64,000 nucleotides of DNA from Larsenimonas suaedae (GTDB lineage Bacteria; Pseudomonadota; Gammaproteobacteria; Pseudomonadales; Halomonadaceae). The position numbers were made by a program, and so were the translations under genes. This document shows, in pieces, positions 39,437-47,423 of this stretch; the first letter of the stretch is position 1, and each line of letters opens with the position of its first letter. Below the pieces are notes generated by a model. That model ran no database searches and was not told the origin of the DNA. It saw only the letters and a list, made by a program, of their open reading frames with translations. The stretch lies in assembly GCF_023712105.1 (NCBI RefSeq), contig NZ_JAMLJI010000004.1, positions 310,001 through 374,000 on the forward strand, given 5' to 3'.

Positions 39437-40500
39437 CCCTTTCACCCGATAAGCCTCGCCTGCGCCTGCCGGCGACCTTTTCAGACGCCAATCTGGTGCC
39501 CGCGCCGACGCCGGCCCCGGCCCATGCCGAGGCGTTTTCGTTCGGTGAGCCGGTCCCGGTGACCGACCTGGCCGATTTCCTCTACACCGGCTGCTGGATG
39601 CTGACCGCGCGCTGGTACGAGCCGCCGATCGATCTGCCGGCGCTGGCCAAGATGTATCGAGCCACGGCCCATCATGGGTCGGGCCTTCAAGTGAAGCGCA
39701 ACATCCTGAGCCGTTCGTTCATTCCACACCCGTTGCTTGGCCGGCAGGCCTTTCGCGAGCTGGTAACGGATTACCTGGTGTTCGGGAACGCCTACCTCGA
39801 GCGCATCCACGGCCAGCTGGGCCGCGTGATCGGGTTGCGTCCGGCGCGGGCCAAGTACGTGCGCCGCGGCACCGAGCCTGGTCAATTCTGGTGGGTCACG
39901 GATTGGCAGCAGCCGGTCGAGTTTGAGCGCGATGCGGTGATTCATCTGCTCGAGCCGGACATCAACCAGGAAATCTACGGGGTGCCGGATTATCTGGGCG
40001 CGCTGCAGTCGATCATGCTCAACGAGAACGCCACGCTGTTTCGCCGCCGCTACTACTTGAACGGCAGCCACGCGGGCTTCGTGATGTACGTCAGCGACGC
40101 CGCTCAGAATCAGGAAGACATCGACGCCATGCGCGACGCCCTCAAGAATTCTAAGGGCGTCGGCAACTTCCGCAATCTCTTTCTGCACTCCCCAGGCGGC
40201 AAAAAAGACGGCGTTCAGATCATTCCGATCAGTGAAGTGGCGGCGAAAGATGAGTTCGCTGGCATCAAGAACATCACCCGTGACGACACGCTGGCCGGCC
40301 ATCGAGTGCCGCCTCAGCTGATGGGGATCATTCCGAATAACACCGGCGGGTTCGGTGACATCGAGAAAGCCGCGCGGGTGTTCGTGACCAATGAGCTTGA
40401 ACCGTTGCAGGCGGTGTTTGAGGAGATCAACGAGCAGATCGGGGAAGAGGTGGTGCGGTTTAGGCCGTATGAGCTGGGCGGCAGTGACCACGCCGCATAA
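39433..40500 (+). CDS. Q: Portal protein gpQ
   Basis: 355 residues of the PBSX/P2 portal family (GSGLQVKRNILSRSFIPHPLL, LVFGNAYLERIHGQLGRVIGLRP). It forms the DNA entry ring of the head. It overlaps P by 4 bases. A minus-strand terminator lies just after its stop. Confidence 0.94.
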   Translation: MTLSPDKPRLRLPATFSDANLVPAPTPAPAHAEAFSFGEPVPVTDLADFLYTGCWMLTARWYEPPIDLPALAKMYRATAHHGSGLQVKRNILSRSFIPHPLLGRQAFRELVTDYLVFGNAYLERIHGQLGRVIGLRPARAKYVRRGTEPGQFWWVTDWQQPVEFERDAVIHLLEPDINQEIYGVPDYLGALQSIMLNENATLFRRRYYLNGSHAGFVMYVSDAAQNQEDIDAMRDALKNSKGVGNFRNLFLHSPGGKKDGVQIIPISEVAAKDEFAGIKNITRDDTLAGHRVPPQLMGIIPNNTGGFGDIEKAARVFVTNELEPLQAVFEEINEQIGEEVVRFRPYELGGSDHAA

Positions 40501-40526
40501 AAAAGAGCTCGGCGGTAAGCCGAGCC
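40501..40526 (-). terminator. Leftward Rho-independent terminator behind gene Q
   Basis: GCTCGGC-GGTAA-GCCGAGC (40508-40526) with a run of A on its left. Read on the minus strand, the hairpin is followed by TCTTTTTT, a classical terminator, so it would stop leftward transcription before it runs antisense into Q. No U-tract follows on the plus strand. Confidence 0.65.
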
Positions 40527-40601
40527 AATCAATAGTGCCTTGCAACACCACTACAGTAACCGGCCATCGAATCGCTGGCCTCCAATGACAGGTGTCGCAC
40601 T

Positions 40602-41375
40602 ATGGGCTTACACGCCACTCAAAAACCGATCGTGCCCTGGATGGGTGGAAAACGCCGGCTGGCCAAACAGATCCTGCCGCTGTTTGGGCCGCATCGAACC
40701 TACGTCGAGCCGTTTTGCGGCGGCGCGGCGCTTTACTTCATGAAAGAGCCCTCGCCGGTCGAGGTGATCAACGACGCTAACGGCGAACTGGTCAACCTGT
40801 ACCGGGTGGTTAAACACCATCTCGAGGAGCTTCTGCGCCATTTCAAATGGGCGCTGGTCAGCCGGCAGGAGTTTCTGGACCTCAAGCGCACGCCGCCGGA
40901 AACGCTGACCGACATTCAGCGCGCCGCGCGGTTCTTCTATCTACAAAAGACCGCCTTCGGCGCACGGGCGGATAATCCGTCGTTTGGCACTTCGGCGGCG
41001 TGCCGGCCTCGGCTCAATCTTTTGCGGCTCGAGGAAGATCTGAGCGAGGCGCATCTGAGGCTCAGTCGAACGTTGATCGAGCAGTTGCCCTGGGAGGAAT
41101 GCGTCAGACGTTACGATCGTGATGAGACACTGCTTTACCTCGACCCGCCATATTGGGGCACCGCCGGCTATGGTATCGAGTTCGGTCTCGAGCAGTACGC
41201 CCTGATGGGTAAGCTTGCGCGTGAGGCCAAAGGCCAGGTGGTGATCAGCGTCAACGATATTCCAGAGATGCACGAGGCATTCGAGGGGCTGACCATTCAG
41301 CGCACTCAGCTCCGGTACTCCGTTGGACTTGAGCACACCGCGCCTCGCGGAGAGCTGATCATTTCTAACCGTTGA
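40602..41375 (+). CDS. dam: D12-class adenine-N6 DNA methyltransferase
   Basis: 257 residues. The SAM-binding motif VEPFCGGAALYF (residues about 34-45) and the catalytic DPPY in LYLDPPYWG (about 180-188) are clear. The N-terminal PIVPWMGGKRRLAKQIL is typical of the Dam/D12 family. Phage Dam proteins protect DNA against restriction or take part in regulation. It lies 101 bases after Q in the same direction, near the right end of the prophage. GATC specificity is likely for this family but not proven. Confidence 0.9.
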   Translation: MGLHATQKPIVPWMGGKRRLAKQILPLFGPHRTYVEPFCGGAALYFMKEPSPVEVINDANGELVNLYRVVKHHLEELLRHFKWALVSRQEFLDLKRTPPETLTDIQRAARFFYLQKTAFGARADNPSFGTSAACRPRLNLLRLEEDLSEAHLRLSRTLIEQLPWEECVRRYDRDETLLYLDPPYWGTAGYGIEFGLEQYALMGKLAREAKGQVVISVNDIPEMHEAFEGLTIQRTQLRYSVGLEHTAPRGELIISNR

Positions 41376-41391
41376 GAAAGCGCCTAATGAC

Positions 41392-41415
41392 AAAGCCACC
41401 CTGATGGGTGGCTTT
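41392..41415. terminator. Bidirectional terminator between methyltransferase and Doc genes
   Basis: AAAGCCACCC-TGAT-GGGTGGCTTT, 10-base stem, followed by TTTCTT-type tracts on the plus strand and a short T-rich tract on the minus strand. It fits the end of the methyltransferase transcript and of the convergent toxin transcript. Confidence 0.75.
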
Positions 41416-41558
41416 CTTATGCCTGGTTGTCTGGCTTATCCACACCCGGTCGAGCCGGTCAGCACCGCCGCCGCGTCATCAAAATATCTGCAACGCATCC
41501 GAGCCGCTTACTTGTTTTCGTTTACCAAGTGGCTAAAGCAGAGCAGGGAGAAAATAAA

Positions 41559-41996
41559 TCAATCGTTGAGCTTTGACGTATCAAATTCACGAGACCAATA
41601 GGCTAGCCAGTCCGCAATCTCGTCAAGTTCGTACTCGTGCATGGCAACGCCTTCCCATAAGATAACCACGTCATCCCCAGGCGCGGTTAACTCCCAGCCA
41701 TTTAGCATAAGGAATTCATAGACGCATCCCGCAGCAGTCCGCTTATTGGCATTCATAAAGCAATGGTTCTGTACCAAAGCTTCGCCAAGAACTGCAGCAA
41801 GAGTAAAAATATCATGGGTCTGCTGGAAATACGCGAACTGAGCCGGTCGGCACTGGGCACTATCCAAACCGCTTTGATTAAGTATACCGAATGGCTCATG
41901 AGGGGTAAGCGCCAACATTTCCTTGTTGACGCTTATAATGTGATCGCTAGGAAGGTATCTAATCCCGTCGTGCGGGTCTGAATCGCAAGTTGGCAT
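41559..41996 (-). CDS. doc: Doc-type Fic-fold toxin
   Basis: 145 residues. The Fic/Doc motif HCFMNANKRTA (H-x-F-x-N-A-N-K-R) is clear, preceded by AAVLGEALVQN. P1 Doc phosphorylates elongation factor Tu and halts translation. The ATG at 41996 follows the upstream small gene's stop by 5 bases, so they form a toxin-antitoxin operon. Its place next to attR suggests a role in prophage maintenance. Confidence 0.87.
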   Translation of the reverse strand: MPTCDSDPHDGIRYLPSDHIISVNKEMLALTPHEPFGILNQSGLDSAQCRPAQFAYFQQTHDIFTLAAVLGEALVQNHCFMNANKRTAAGCVYEFLMLNGWELTAPGDDVVILWEGVAMHEYELDEIADWLAYWSREFDTSKLND

Positions 41997-42001
41997 GTAC
42001 C

Positions 42002-42172
42002 TCAGACCTTAGCTAGCTCCCGATAGGCCGATTCATAGCGGGCAAAAGAGTGCTGGCGAACCTTTTTGGTCTGTGCTTCATGATCACCTAGACACGGGCG
42101 GGCCTTGGCAGTTTCGCCAACTTGGCGCCGAGGAATAGCCAATCGCTCTTGTTTTTTCAGTGTCTGATTCAT
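42002..42172 (-). CDS. Putative antitoxin of the Doc toxin
   Basis: 56 residues from the ATG at 42172, chosen for the perfect AGGAGG upstream; the frame to 42241 is open but has no start signal. The sequence is short and basic (MNQTLKKQERLAIPRRQVGE...SFARYESAYRELAKV) and does not look like the classical Phd antitoxin. The antitoxin role is inferred from its position and coupling. Confidence 0.65.
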   Translation of the reverse strand: MNQTLKKQERLAIPRRQVGETAKARPCLGDHEAQTKKVRQHSFARYESAYRELAKV

Positions 42173-42204
42173 ACGACCTCCTACAGCAGCCAGAGACAAA
42201 AACG

Positions 42205-42224
42205 CCCTTGGTGAATACCAAGGG
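42205..42224 (-). terminator. Hairpin just upstream of the toxin-antitoxin genes
   Basis: CCCTTGGT-GAAT-ACCAAGGG, an 8-base perfect stem. Read leftward it is followed by CGTTTTTG, so it resembles a terminator, but it lies only about 33 bases before the antitoxin start. It may end a leftward transcript from the prophage edge or act as a leader attenuator. Confidence 0.5.
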
Positions 42225-42698
42225 ACGTGACCGCTTACCAAAGCATTCTATTTAGCACTAAGGCAAATAGCAATCCTGGTAAACCGCAAACCTGGAAGGT
42301 AAAACTGCCCCTTTAGGAATTTGCTTTGGCGTCCGTGTGCCATGCTCAATGGCTGCTGAGCACTGCCGCCGCGCCGTCGACTCCCCGCCCCGCCTGCGCG
42401 CTAAATGGGTCGGTTTCCTTGCACCCACGCAATCGGCCTCAGGCCGCGCCACTGATGGGGCGCATGGCGGTTTTGGGGGTGCAGATTCGCTTGCGATTCC
42501 TTGCATTTCTAACGCCGGATTTTGGCAAGCCAAAATACCCATGTTAGGAGTGGGGTAAGCTCATTCTGACCACAGAAAAAAGTTGCCTCAAATGTTGCCC
42601 CAGCCATGCCAAAACATGCTGATCCATGTGTTATCGGCTATTTCGAGATATCGGCCGTTATGAGCTTGTTTGGCTGCAAGCGTTTGATTTTGGGCATA
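42225..42698. other. Non-coding right end of the prophage
   Basis: About 470 bases without a gene I can support. Two GTTGCC elements (42582-42587, 42594-42599) resemble one next to attL (7539-7544) and may be integrase arm-type sites. Short ORFs on both strands (for example 42337-42558) have no start signal or recognisable family. Confidence 0.5.
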
Positions 42699-42729
42699 AA
42701 AAAAAGCCGCTGTCGGTGACAGCGGCTTT
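42698..42729 (-). terminator. tmRNA Rho-independent terminator
   Basis: GCCGCTGTC-GGT-GACAGCGGC, a 9-base perfect stem. On the minus strand it is followed by eight T. It starts a few bases past the tmRNA 3' end and is duplicated at 7439-7467. Confidence 0.92.
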
Positions 42730-42763
42730 GGCGCTTGGTGGAGGCGGCGGGAATTGAACCCGC
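42699..42763. repeat. attR: 65-bp ssrA 3'-end copy that restores the gene
   Basis: Identical to 7439-7503. It covers the terminator and the last 28 bases of tmRNA (acceptor stem and T arm). Because the phage supplies this copy, ssrA stays intact after integration. Confidence 0.93.
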
Positions 42764-43114
42764 GTCCGCCGGCGCTTACCCATTGGCTCTACATGCTTAG
42801 ATCCGTCTTTTCATTTAGCGACACCTTCTCCGACGGGCAGGATAAGGCTACGCGATCCCTCTAATGTTTAACGTTTGACACGAAGGCAAGGCCAAACGCG
42901 GTCCTGTCAGCTGAGCTCTTCTCCCATCCAGGATGAACAGGCACATCCTTTCCGGGCCAGGCTAACAACTAGCAGTGTTTAAGCTGCCAGTGCGCCCTGA
43001 GCGTAGTTTTCGTCGTTTGCGACTATTTTAAAGTAACGTGGTATTTACGAGATACGTTACGCTCTCGGCATGCACCTCAGGGCTTACTACCGGCGTCGAG
43101 ACCAGATCGCCCCC
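42736..43114 (-). ncRNA. ssrA: Transfer-messenger RNA
   Basis: 379 bases. The 5' end GGGGGCG (43114) pairs with CGCCTCC before the encoded ACCA at the 3' end (42736), forming the tRNA-like acceptor stem. The 5' part reads GATCTGGTCTCGACGCCGG, typical of gammaproteobacterial tmRNA. The tag frame on the minus strand (43020-42979) encodes ANDENYAQGALAA and ends in TAA. tmRNA rescues stalled ribosomes together with SmpB, whose gene lies directly upstream in the same direction. Confidence 0.96.
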
Positions 43115-43160
43115 AAGTAATCGATGATGGTAGCACCGCAGTTTGTTGAACGCCAACGCT

Positions 43161-43640
43161 TTAGCGTTGCTCTCTAACGATCCGGGCTTTCTGGCGGTTC
43201 CAGTCGCGTTCTTTCTCGGTGGCGCGCTTATCGTACTCTTTCTTGCCCTGTACCAGTGCCAGTTCGCATTTTACCAGGTTGTTTTTCCAATACAGTTTTA
43301 GGGGTACACAGGTGTGTCCCTTATCTTGGGTGCGCGAAAAGATCTTGGCAATTTCTTTTCGGTGCAATAGAAGCTTGCGAGTGCGCGCCGGGTCGGCGAC
43401 TTCATGCGTACTGGTGGTGCTTATTGGCGTTATATTGGCGCCCATGAGCCAGGCTTCGCCACGCCGAACCAGAATATAGGTGTCCGTGAGCTGGCCTTTG
43501 CCGGCTCGCAGGCTTTTGACTTCCCAGCCTGCCAGTGAGAGGCCTGCTTCGAACGTTTCCTGGATATGATATTCGTGACGAGCCTTTTTGTTCTGGGCAA
43601 TAACGTTGCCACCGGGCGCGTTTCCTTTTTTCTTGCCCAT
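43161..43640 (-). CDS. smpB: SsrA-binding protein SmpB
   Basis: 159 residues with the conserved start [37 protein letters not shown] and the basic tail [22 protein letters not shown]. SmpB binds tmRNA and places it in the empty A site of stalled ribosomes. It lies 46 bases upstream of ssrA in the same direction and is divergent from ratA. Confidence 0.97.
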   Translation of the reverse strand: MGKKKGNAPGGNVIAQNKKARHEYHIQETFEAGLSLAGWEVKSLRAGKGQLTDTYILVRRGEAWLMGANITPISTTSTHEVADPARTRKLLLHRKEIAKIFSRTQDKGHTCVPLKLYWKNNLVKCELALVQGKKEYDKRATEKERDWNRQKARIVREQR

Positions 43641-43767
43641 AGAACCCCTATGTCCTTATAGCGTGCTCTCCGCGATACCGGGAAAGCGTGATAACATTCA
43701 AGTCATTCATCTATGTGAAAGACGCACTATTATACGCAGAAAGTGCGTCCCCGTCAGTGGAGAGGTT

Positions 43768-44199
43768 ATGCCAACAGTGAGTCAGTCGGCGCTCGTTAAA
43801 CACTCTGATCGGAAAATGTTTGATCTGGTCAATGACATCGAGCGCTACCCCGAATTTTTGCCTGGGTGTCGTCAGGCGACGGTGGTCGATGAGGGCGACA
43901 ATTATCGGGTCGGTAAACTGACTCTGTCCAAAAGTGGTGTCGAGCAGAGCTTTACCACCCGTAATACACTGCATGCGCCCTCGAGGATCGACCTGTCGCT
44001 TGAAGATGGGCCTTTCAAGAAGTTGTCCGGGAGCTGGCGCTTCATGGAAATGGGGGAAAACGCCTGCAAGGTCGAATTTCAACTCAACTTCGAATTTTCG
44101 AACCGCTTGATCGGCATGGCGTTTGGGCGGTTGTTTCATCAGGTTGCCAAGCAGCAGGTTGATGCCTTCGTTAAACGAGCGAACCAGGTCTATGGCTGA
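43768..44199 (+). CDS. ratA: RatA-like START-domain protein
   Basis: 143 residues from the ATG at 43768 with GGAGAGG upstream. It belongs to the RatA/YfjG family: HSDRKMFDLVNDIERYPEFLPGCR at the start, FNFEFSNRLIGMAFGRLF near the end. E. coli RatA interferes with 50S/30S association; homologues are also linked to ubiquinone binding (Coq10 fold). The stop overlaps the rnfH start. Confidence 0.93.
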   Translation: MPTVSQSALVKHSDRKMFDLVNDIERYPEFLPGCRQATVVDEGDNYRVGKLTLSKSGVEQSFTTRNTLHAPSRIDLSLEDGPFKKLSGSWRFMEMGENACKVEFQLNFEFSNRLIGMAFGRLFHQVAKQQVDAFVKRANQVYG

Positions 44200-44497
44200 T
44201 CAAGCGGTTGAGATTGAGGTTGTATATGCCTTACCTGGGCAGCAGTTCATGAAACTCTTGCGCGTTGAGCACGGTACAACGGTGAGGGCGGCTGTACTTC
44301 AGTCGGGGTTGGATCAGGAGGCTGCGACTGGCCTTACGCGCACCATGCTTGAGAATGCTCCGGTCGGTGTCTTCGGAGTAAAGCTTCGGGCGCCGGAGCA
44401 TAACGTGGTTGCACAAGGCGACCGGGTAGAGGTTTACCGGCCCTTGCTCTGTGATCCCAAAAAGGCCCGAATTGCTCGGGCCAACAAGAAAGGGTGA
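44192..44497 (+). CDS. rnfH: RnfH family ubiquitin-like protein
   Basis: 101 residues, UPF0125/RnfH family (IEVVYALPGQQFMKLLRVEHGTTVRAAV; GVKLRAPEHNVVAQGDRVEVYRPL). Beta-grasp fold of unknown precise function, usually found next to ratA as here. The ATG lies within the last codons of ratA (overlap of 8 bases). Confidence 0.93.
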   Translation: MADQAVEIEVVYALPGQQFMKLLRVEHGTTVRAAVLQSGLDQEAATGLTRTMLENAPVGVFGVKLRAPEHNVVAQGDRVEVYRPLLCDPKKARIARANKKG

Positions 44498-44502
44498 AGG
44501 CG

Positions 44503-44943
44503 TTAGTCGTCGTTTGGATAAGGCTGTGTGCCGGTACCCGGTATGGGGTCCAGTACGGTCGACTCAGGGTCAGCCGCCGATTCTGAGGCTGGTGGCTGGT
44601 TGTTAACGTTCGGTGAGGCATCAAGGTCGCCGCTTGTGCGTACGCGTTGAACGGTGTCACCCTGGAAATCAAGCGTTACGCGCTTGCGGGTAGAGGTGCC
44701 ATCGGCCTTCTTGACCCGATAGACGTAGTCCCATTGATCCTTACCCATCGGATCTTCCAGAAGCGGTGTACCCATGACATAGACGACCTGGGATTTACTC
44801 ATCCCGGTGTGAATCTGTTGTACCATGTCCTGAGTGATCAGGTTGCCTTGGGGGATGTCTCTTTTGTAGACACCGAACCAGCTACACCCGCCAAGAAGAC
44901 CAAGAATGCAACAAAAGGTGACTAATCGGATCGATTTTTGCAT
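44503..44943 (-). CDS. bamE: Outer membrane assembly lipoprotein BamE
   Basis: 146 residues from the Met at 44943, giving signal MQKSIRLVTFCCILGLLGGC with a lipobox before Cys. The SmpA/OmlA domain follows (DIPQGNLITQDMVQQIHTGMSKSQVVYVMGTPLL). The Pro/Ser-rich tail is longer than in E. coli. BamE is an accessory subunit of the BAM complex. An upstream in-frame ATG at 44976 would leave extra residues before the signal. It is divergent from fur, as in pseudomonads. Confidence 0.94.
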   Translation of the reverse strand: MQKSIRLVTFCCILGLLGGCSWFGVYKRDIPQGNLITQDMVQQIHTGMSKSQVVYVMGTPLLEDPMGKDQWDYVYRVKKADGTSTRKRVTLDFQGDTVQRVRTSGDLDASPNVNNQPPASESAADPESTVLDPIPGTGTQPYPNDD

Positions 44944-45017
44944 TTGCGTCTGACTTTCCTTATCGTTTGCCTTCATCGATCATACCTGATACATCAAGCG
45001 ACTGCGAAGAGCGAACT

Positions 45018-45470
45018 ATGGCCGACAGGAACCAGGAGTTACGCAAGGTAGGCCTCAAGGTCACCCTGCCACGGGTCAAGATCCTTCAGATACTGGAGGC
45101 AACCCGAGAAGAAGACCTGCACATGAGTGCAGAAGACGTATACAAATCGCTGCTGGATCAGGGCGAAGATGTCGGTCTTGCGACGGTTTATCGTGTTCTG
45201 ACTCAGTTCGAAGCGGCGGGCCTTGTGGTAAGGCATAATTTTGATGGAGGCCATGCCGTCTTCGAAATGTCCCAGGAAGATCATCACGACCATATGCTTT
45301 GCCTTGAAACCGGTGAGGTTGTCGAGTTTTTTGATGACGACATCGAGCGTCGTCAACGTGAGCTTGCCGATGAACGTGGTTATGAGCTCGTTGATCATGC
45401 GCTGGTGCTTTACGTCCGGCCCAAGGGCTCAAAGGCGACTCGCCAGGATGGGGGCGGGAATCGGCGCTAA
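45018..45470 (+). CDS. fur: Ferric uptake regulator Fur
   Basis: 150 residues from the ATG at 45018. Winged helix (RKVGLKVTLPRVKILQILE) and the metal site EDHHDHMLCLETGEVVEF are clear. The second Cys of the CxxC zinc motif found in E. coli Fur (CLDC) is replaced (CLET), as in Pseudomonas Fur. The C-terminal tail KGSKATRQDGGGNRR is charged. Fur represses iron uptake genes with Fe2+. The divergent bamE gene is only 74 bases away. Confidence 0.96.
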   Translation: MADRNQELRKVGLKVTLPRVKILQILEATREEDLHMSAEDVYKSLLDQGEDVGLATVYRVLTQFEAAGLVVRHNFDGGHAVFEMSQEDHHDHMLCLETGEVVEFFDDDIERRQRELADERGYELVDHALVLYVRPKGSKATRQDGGGNRR

Positions 45471-45498
45471 AGGATGATCGCAGCCGCTTTAGTAAAAA

Positions 45499-45533
45499 AG
45501 AGCGCGACCCAATTGGGTGGCGCTCTTTTTTTT
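45499..45533. terminator. Bidirectional terminator between fur and recN
   Basis: AGAGCGC-ACCC-AATT-GGGT-GCGCTCT hairpin (with one unpaired base per arm), flanked by an A run on the left and T8 on the right, so it can end both fur and the convergent recN transcript. Confidence 0.9.
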
Positions 45534-45576
45534 GAGCTCAAACAACGAGCGGCCTGCGTCAATCGCCGTATGTCAG

Positions 45577-47253
45577 TCAGTGGCGTTGATCGGACTGGCC
45601 GCTTTTGAGCATTTCCCGGGCATGTGCCAGCGTCTGTTGGGATAGATGTACGCCGCCAAGCATCCTGGCCAGCTCGCGAACGCGGCCCTGTCGGTCCAAT
45701 AGAAGCATTGAGGTCTGCGTTTGATGTTCATCGGCCTGCTTTTCAATGTGCAGGTGCTGATGCGCCTGAGCGGCCACCTGGGGCAGATGGGTAACGCACA
45801 TGACCTGGCCGCGCCCGCCAAGCTCTCTTAAGAGCTGTCCGACGATTTCGGCCGTGGCGCCTGAAATGCCTACGTCCACTTCGTCAAACACCAGTGTCGG
45901 TGTTTTGCTGTGTGTGGCGGTCGCCACCTGAATAGCCAGGCTGATGCGTGAAAGCTCACCGCCCGAGGCGACTTTATGAAGCGGGCGCATGGGTTGTCCG
46001 GGGTTTGCGCTCATCAAGAATTGAACGTGATCAAGCCCTTCCGGCTGGGGTTTTTCAAGCGGGGTCACTGCGACCTCGAAGCGCGCCTTCTCCATTCCGA
46101 GAAACTTGAGCTGCGCCTCGACATCGGCTGTCAGTTGTATTGCTGCCTTTGCTCGTCGATCACTGACAGTTGCAGCAAGCGCGCGCCACTCATCGCGTAC
46201 GGTCTGGGCCTGCTCCTCAAGCTCGGAAAGATCGCTCGGGCCTGCATCCAGTTCACTCAATTCATGCGCCAGCGTCGCGTGAAGTCCGGTCAGCTCTTCC
46301 GGATTGACGTAGTGCTTGCGAGCGATGGTGTGTGCCGTGCTCAGGCGCTCTTCCACGAACGCGAGCCGTGTCGGGTCCAGTTCGATCGAACTTTGATGAT
46401 GCTCCAGATCGCTGACGGCTTCGCTTAACTGGATGCGAGCCTCCTCGAGCATTGTGAGAATCGGTTCGATCGTTTTTCGCTGGGCGTCGGGCAGTGTTCC
46501 CAGATGGCCCAGCGCGCTCGACAGTCGCGTGAGGGCGCCATGCTGTTCATCACCACACTCATCGAGTGCGTGTTGGGTGGTTTGAATGGACTGTTCGGCG
46601 TGAGAGAGATTGGTGTGCTCAGTCTCAAGCTGGCCCAGTTCTCCCTCCTGCAATGCGAGCTCATCAAGCTCCTCCACTTGGTAGCGAAGAAGCTGCAGGC
46701 GCGCGTCACGCTCGCTGCTGTTTTCTCGGCGCGCACGTATGTCGCGACGAAGGGATTGCCATTGACGGTGCAGGCCCTTGAGGCGCGAAACATCGTCCTG
46801 ATGCCCGGCCAGCTCATCCACCAGGCGCAGGTGCGTTTCCTCACGCATTAGCGCGTGGTGCGCGTGCTGGCCGTGCACTTCGATCAAATGCTCGCCAAGC
46901 TGCTTTAGATCCGACGCCGTGCAGGGCGTGCCGTTGATCCATGCCTTTGAGCGCCCGGACGTCGTCACTACGCGCCGAATCAAGCAGTCCTCGGTGTCAA
47001 GCTCTCGCTCTGAGAGCCAGTCACGCGCGCTGGGTAGGGCTTGAATATCGAAGCGGGCGCTGATGTCGGCCTGCTTGGCGCCGTGGCGAACATTGGCGGC
47101 ATCAGCGCGGTCGCCGAGGCACAGCCCCAATGCACCCAGCAAGATGGACTTTCCGGCACCGGTTTCGCCGGTAATGGCCGTCATTCCCTTTCGAAAATCA
47201 AGATCGAGGGCATCGACGATGGCGTAGTGATGGATAGACAGTTGAGCGAGCAT
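45577..47253 (-). CDS. recN: DNA repair protein RecN
   Basis: 558 residues, SMC-like ATPase. Walker A is GETGAGKSILLGALGL near residue 29-44, the coiled coil covers about 150-360, and the C-terminal ABC signature SGGELSRISLAIQ and Walker B TLVFDEVDVGISG are visible. RecN acts in double-strand-break repair and is usually SOS-induced. A LexA-box-like CTGT-N8-ACAC lies just upstream at 47263-47278. Confidence 0.97.
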   Translation of the reverse strand: MLAQLSIHHYAIVDALDLDFRKGMTAITGETGAGKSILLGALGLCLGDRADAANVRHGAKQADISARFDIQALPSARDWLSERELDTEDCLIRRVVTTSGRSKAWINGTPCTASDLKQLGEHLIEVHGQHAHHALMREETHLRLVDELAGHQDDVSRLKGLHRQWQSLRRDIRARRENSSERDARLQLLRYQVEELDELALQEGELGQLETEHTNLSHAEQSIQTTQHALDECGDEQHGALTRLSSALGHLGTLPDAQRKTIEPILTMLEEARIQLSEAVSDLEHHQSSIELDPTRLAFVEERLSTAHTIARKHYVNPEELTGLHATLAHELSELDAGPSDLSELEEQAQTVRDEWRALAATVSDRRAKAAIQLTADVEAQLKFLGMEKARFEVAVTPLEKPQPEGLDHVQFLMSANPGQPMRPLHKVASGGELSRISLAIQVATATHSKTPTLVFDEVDVGISGATAEIVGQLLRELGGRGQVMCVTHLPQVAAQAHQHLHIEKQADEHQTQTSMLLLDRQGRVRELARMLGGVHLSQQTLAHAREMLKSGQSDQRH

Positions 47254-47262
47254 GAGGTGTCC

Positions 47263-47376
47263 CTGTTGATAAACACACTATGGCTTTTTATACAGTGACC
47301 CTGTGGCCGGTTCAACCATTCAGCCTGCTGCTTTTTTCTGTCGCCCCCTTGAGAATGGACGCAACTCGCCCCATTA
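47263..47376 (+). promoter_or_regulatory. grpE promoters: sigma-70 and sigma-32; weak LexA-like box for recN
   Basis: A sigma-70 promoter TTGATA (47266-47271), 17-base spacer, TATACA (47289-47294) is followed by a heat-shock promoter CTTGAGA (47348-47354), 14-base spacer, CCCCATTA (47369-47376). Both point to grpE. The sequence CTGT-N8-ACAC at 47263-47278 matches the LexA box except for one base and lies next to the recN start. Confidence 0.8.
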
Positions 47377-47423
47377 ACGCAGCAGATTCATTTGACCGAA
47401 CACCAACTGGGAGAGGCTTGACC

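Larger units (their letters stand above)
7439..42763. mobile_element. Intact P2-like prophage integrated in ssrA
   Basis: About 35.3 kb bounded by identical 65-bp ssrA repeats, with an integrase just inside the left end. It carries all P2 structural modules in P2 order (Q, P, O, N, M, L, X, holin, K, spanins, R, S, V, W, J, I, H, G, FI, FII, E/E', T, U, D) plus replication initiator, repressor and Ogr activator. No structural gene is visibly broken, so it may be inducible. Cargo: methyltransferase, Doc toxin-antitoxin, acetyltransferase, PAAR effector cassette, SOS pair and repressor-linked two-gene cassette. Confidence 0.93.

Noticed and set aside
39481-40551. 356-codon open frame opposite gene Q
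   Set aside because: Antisense shadow of the portal gene in GC-rich DNA.
42337-42558. Short open frames on both strands in the right prophage edge
   Set aside because: No start signal and no recognisable family. Kept only as a note on the non-coding stretch.
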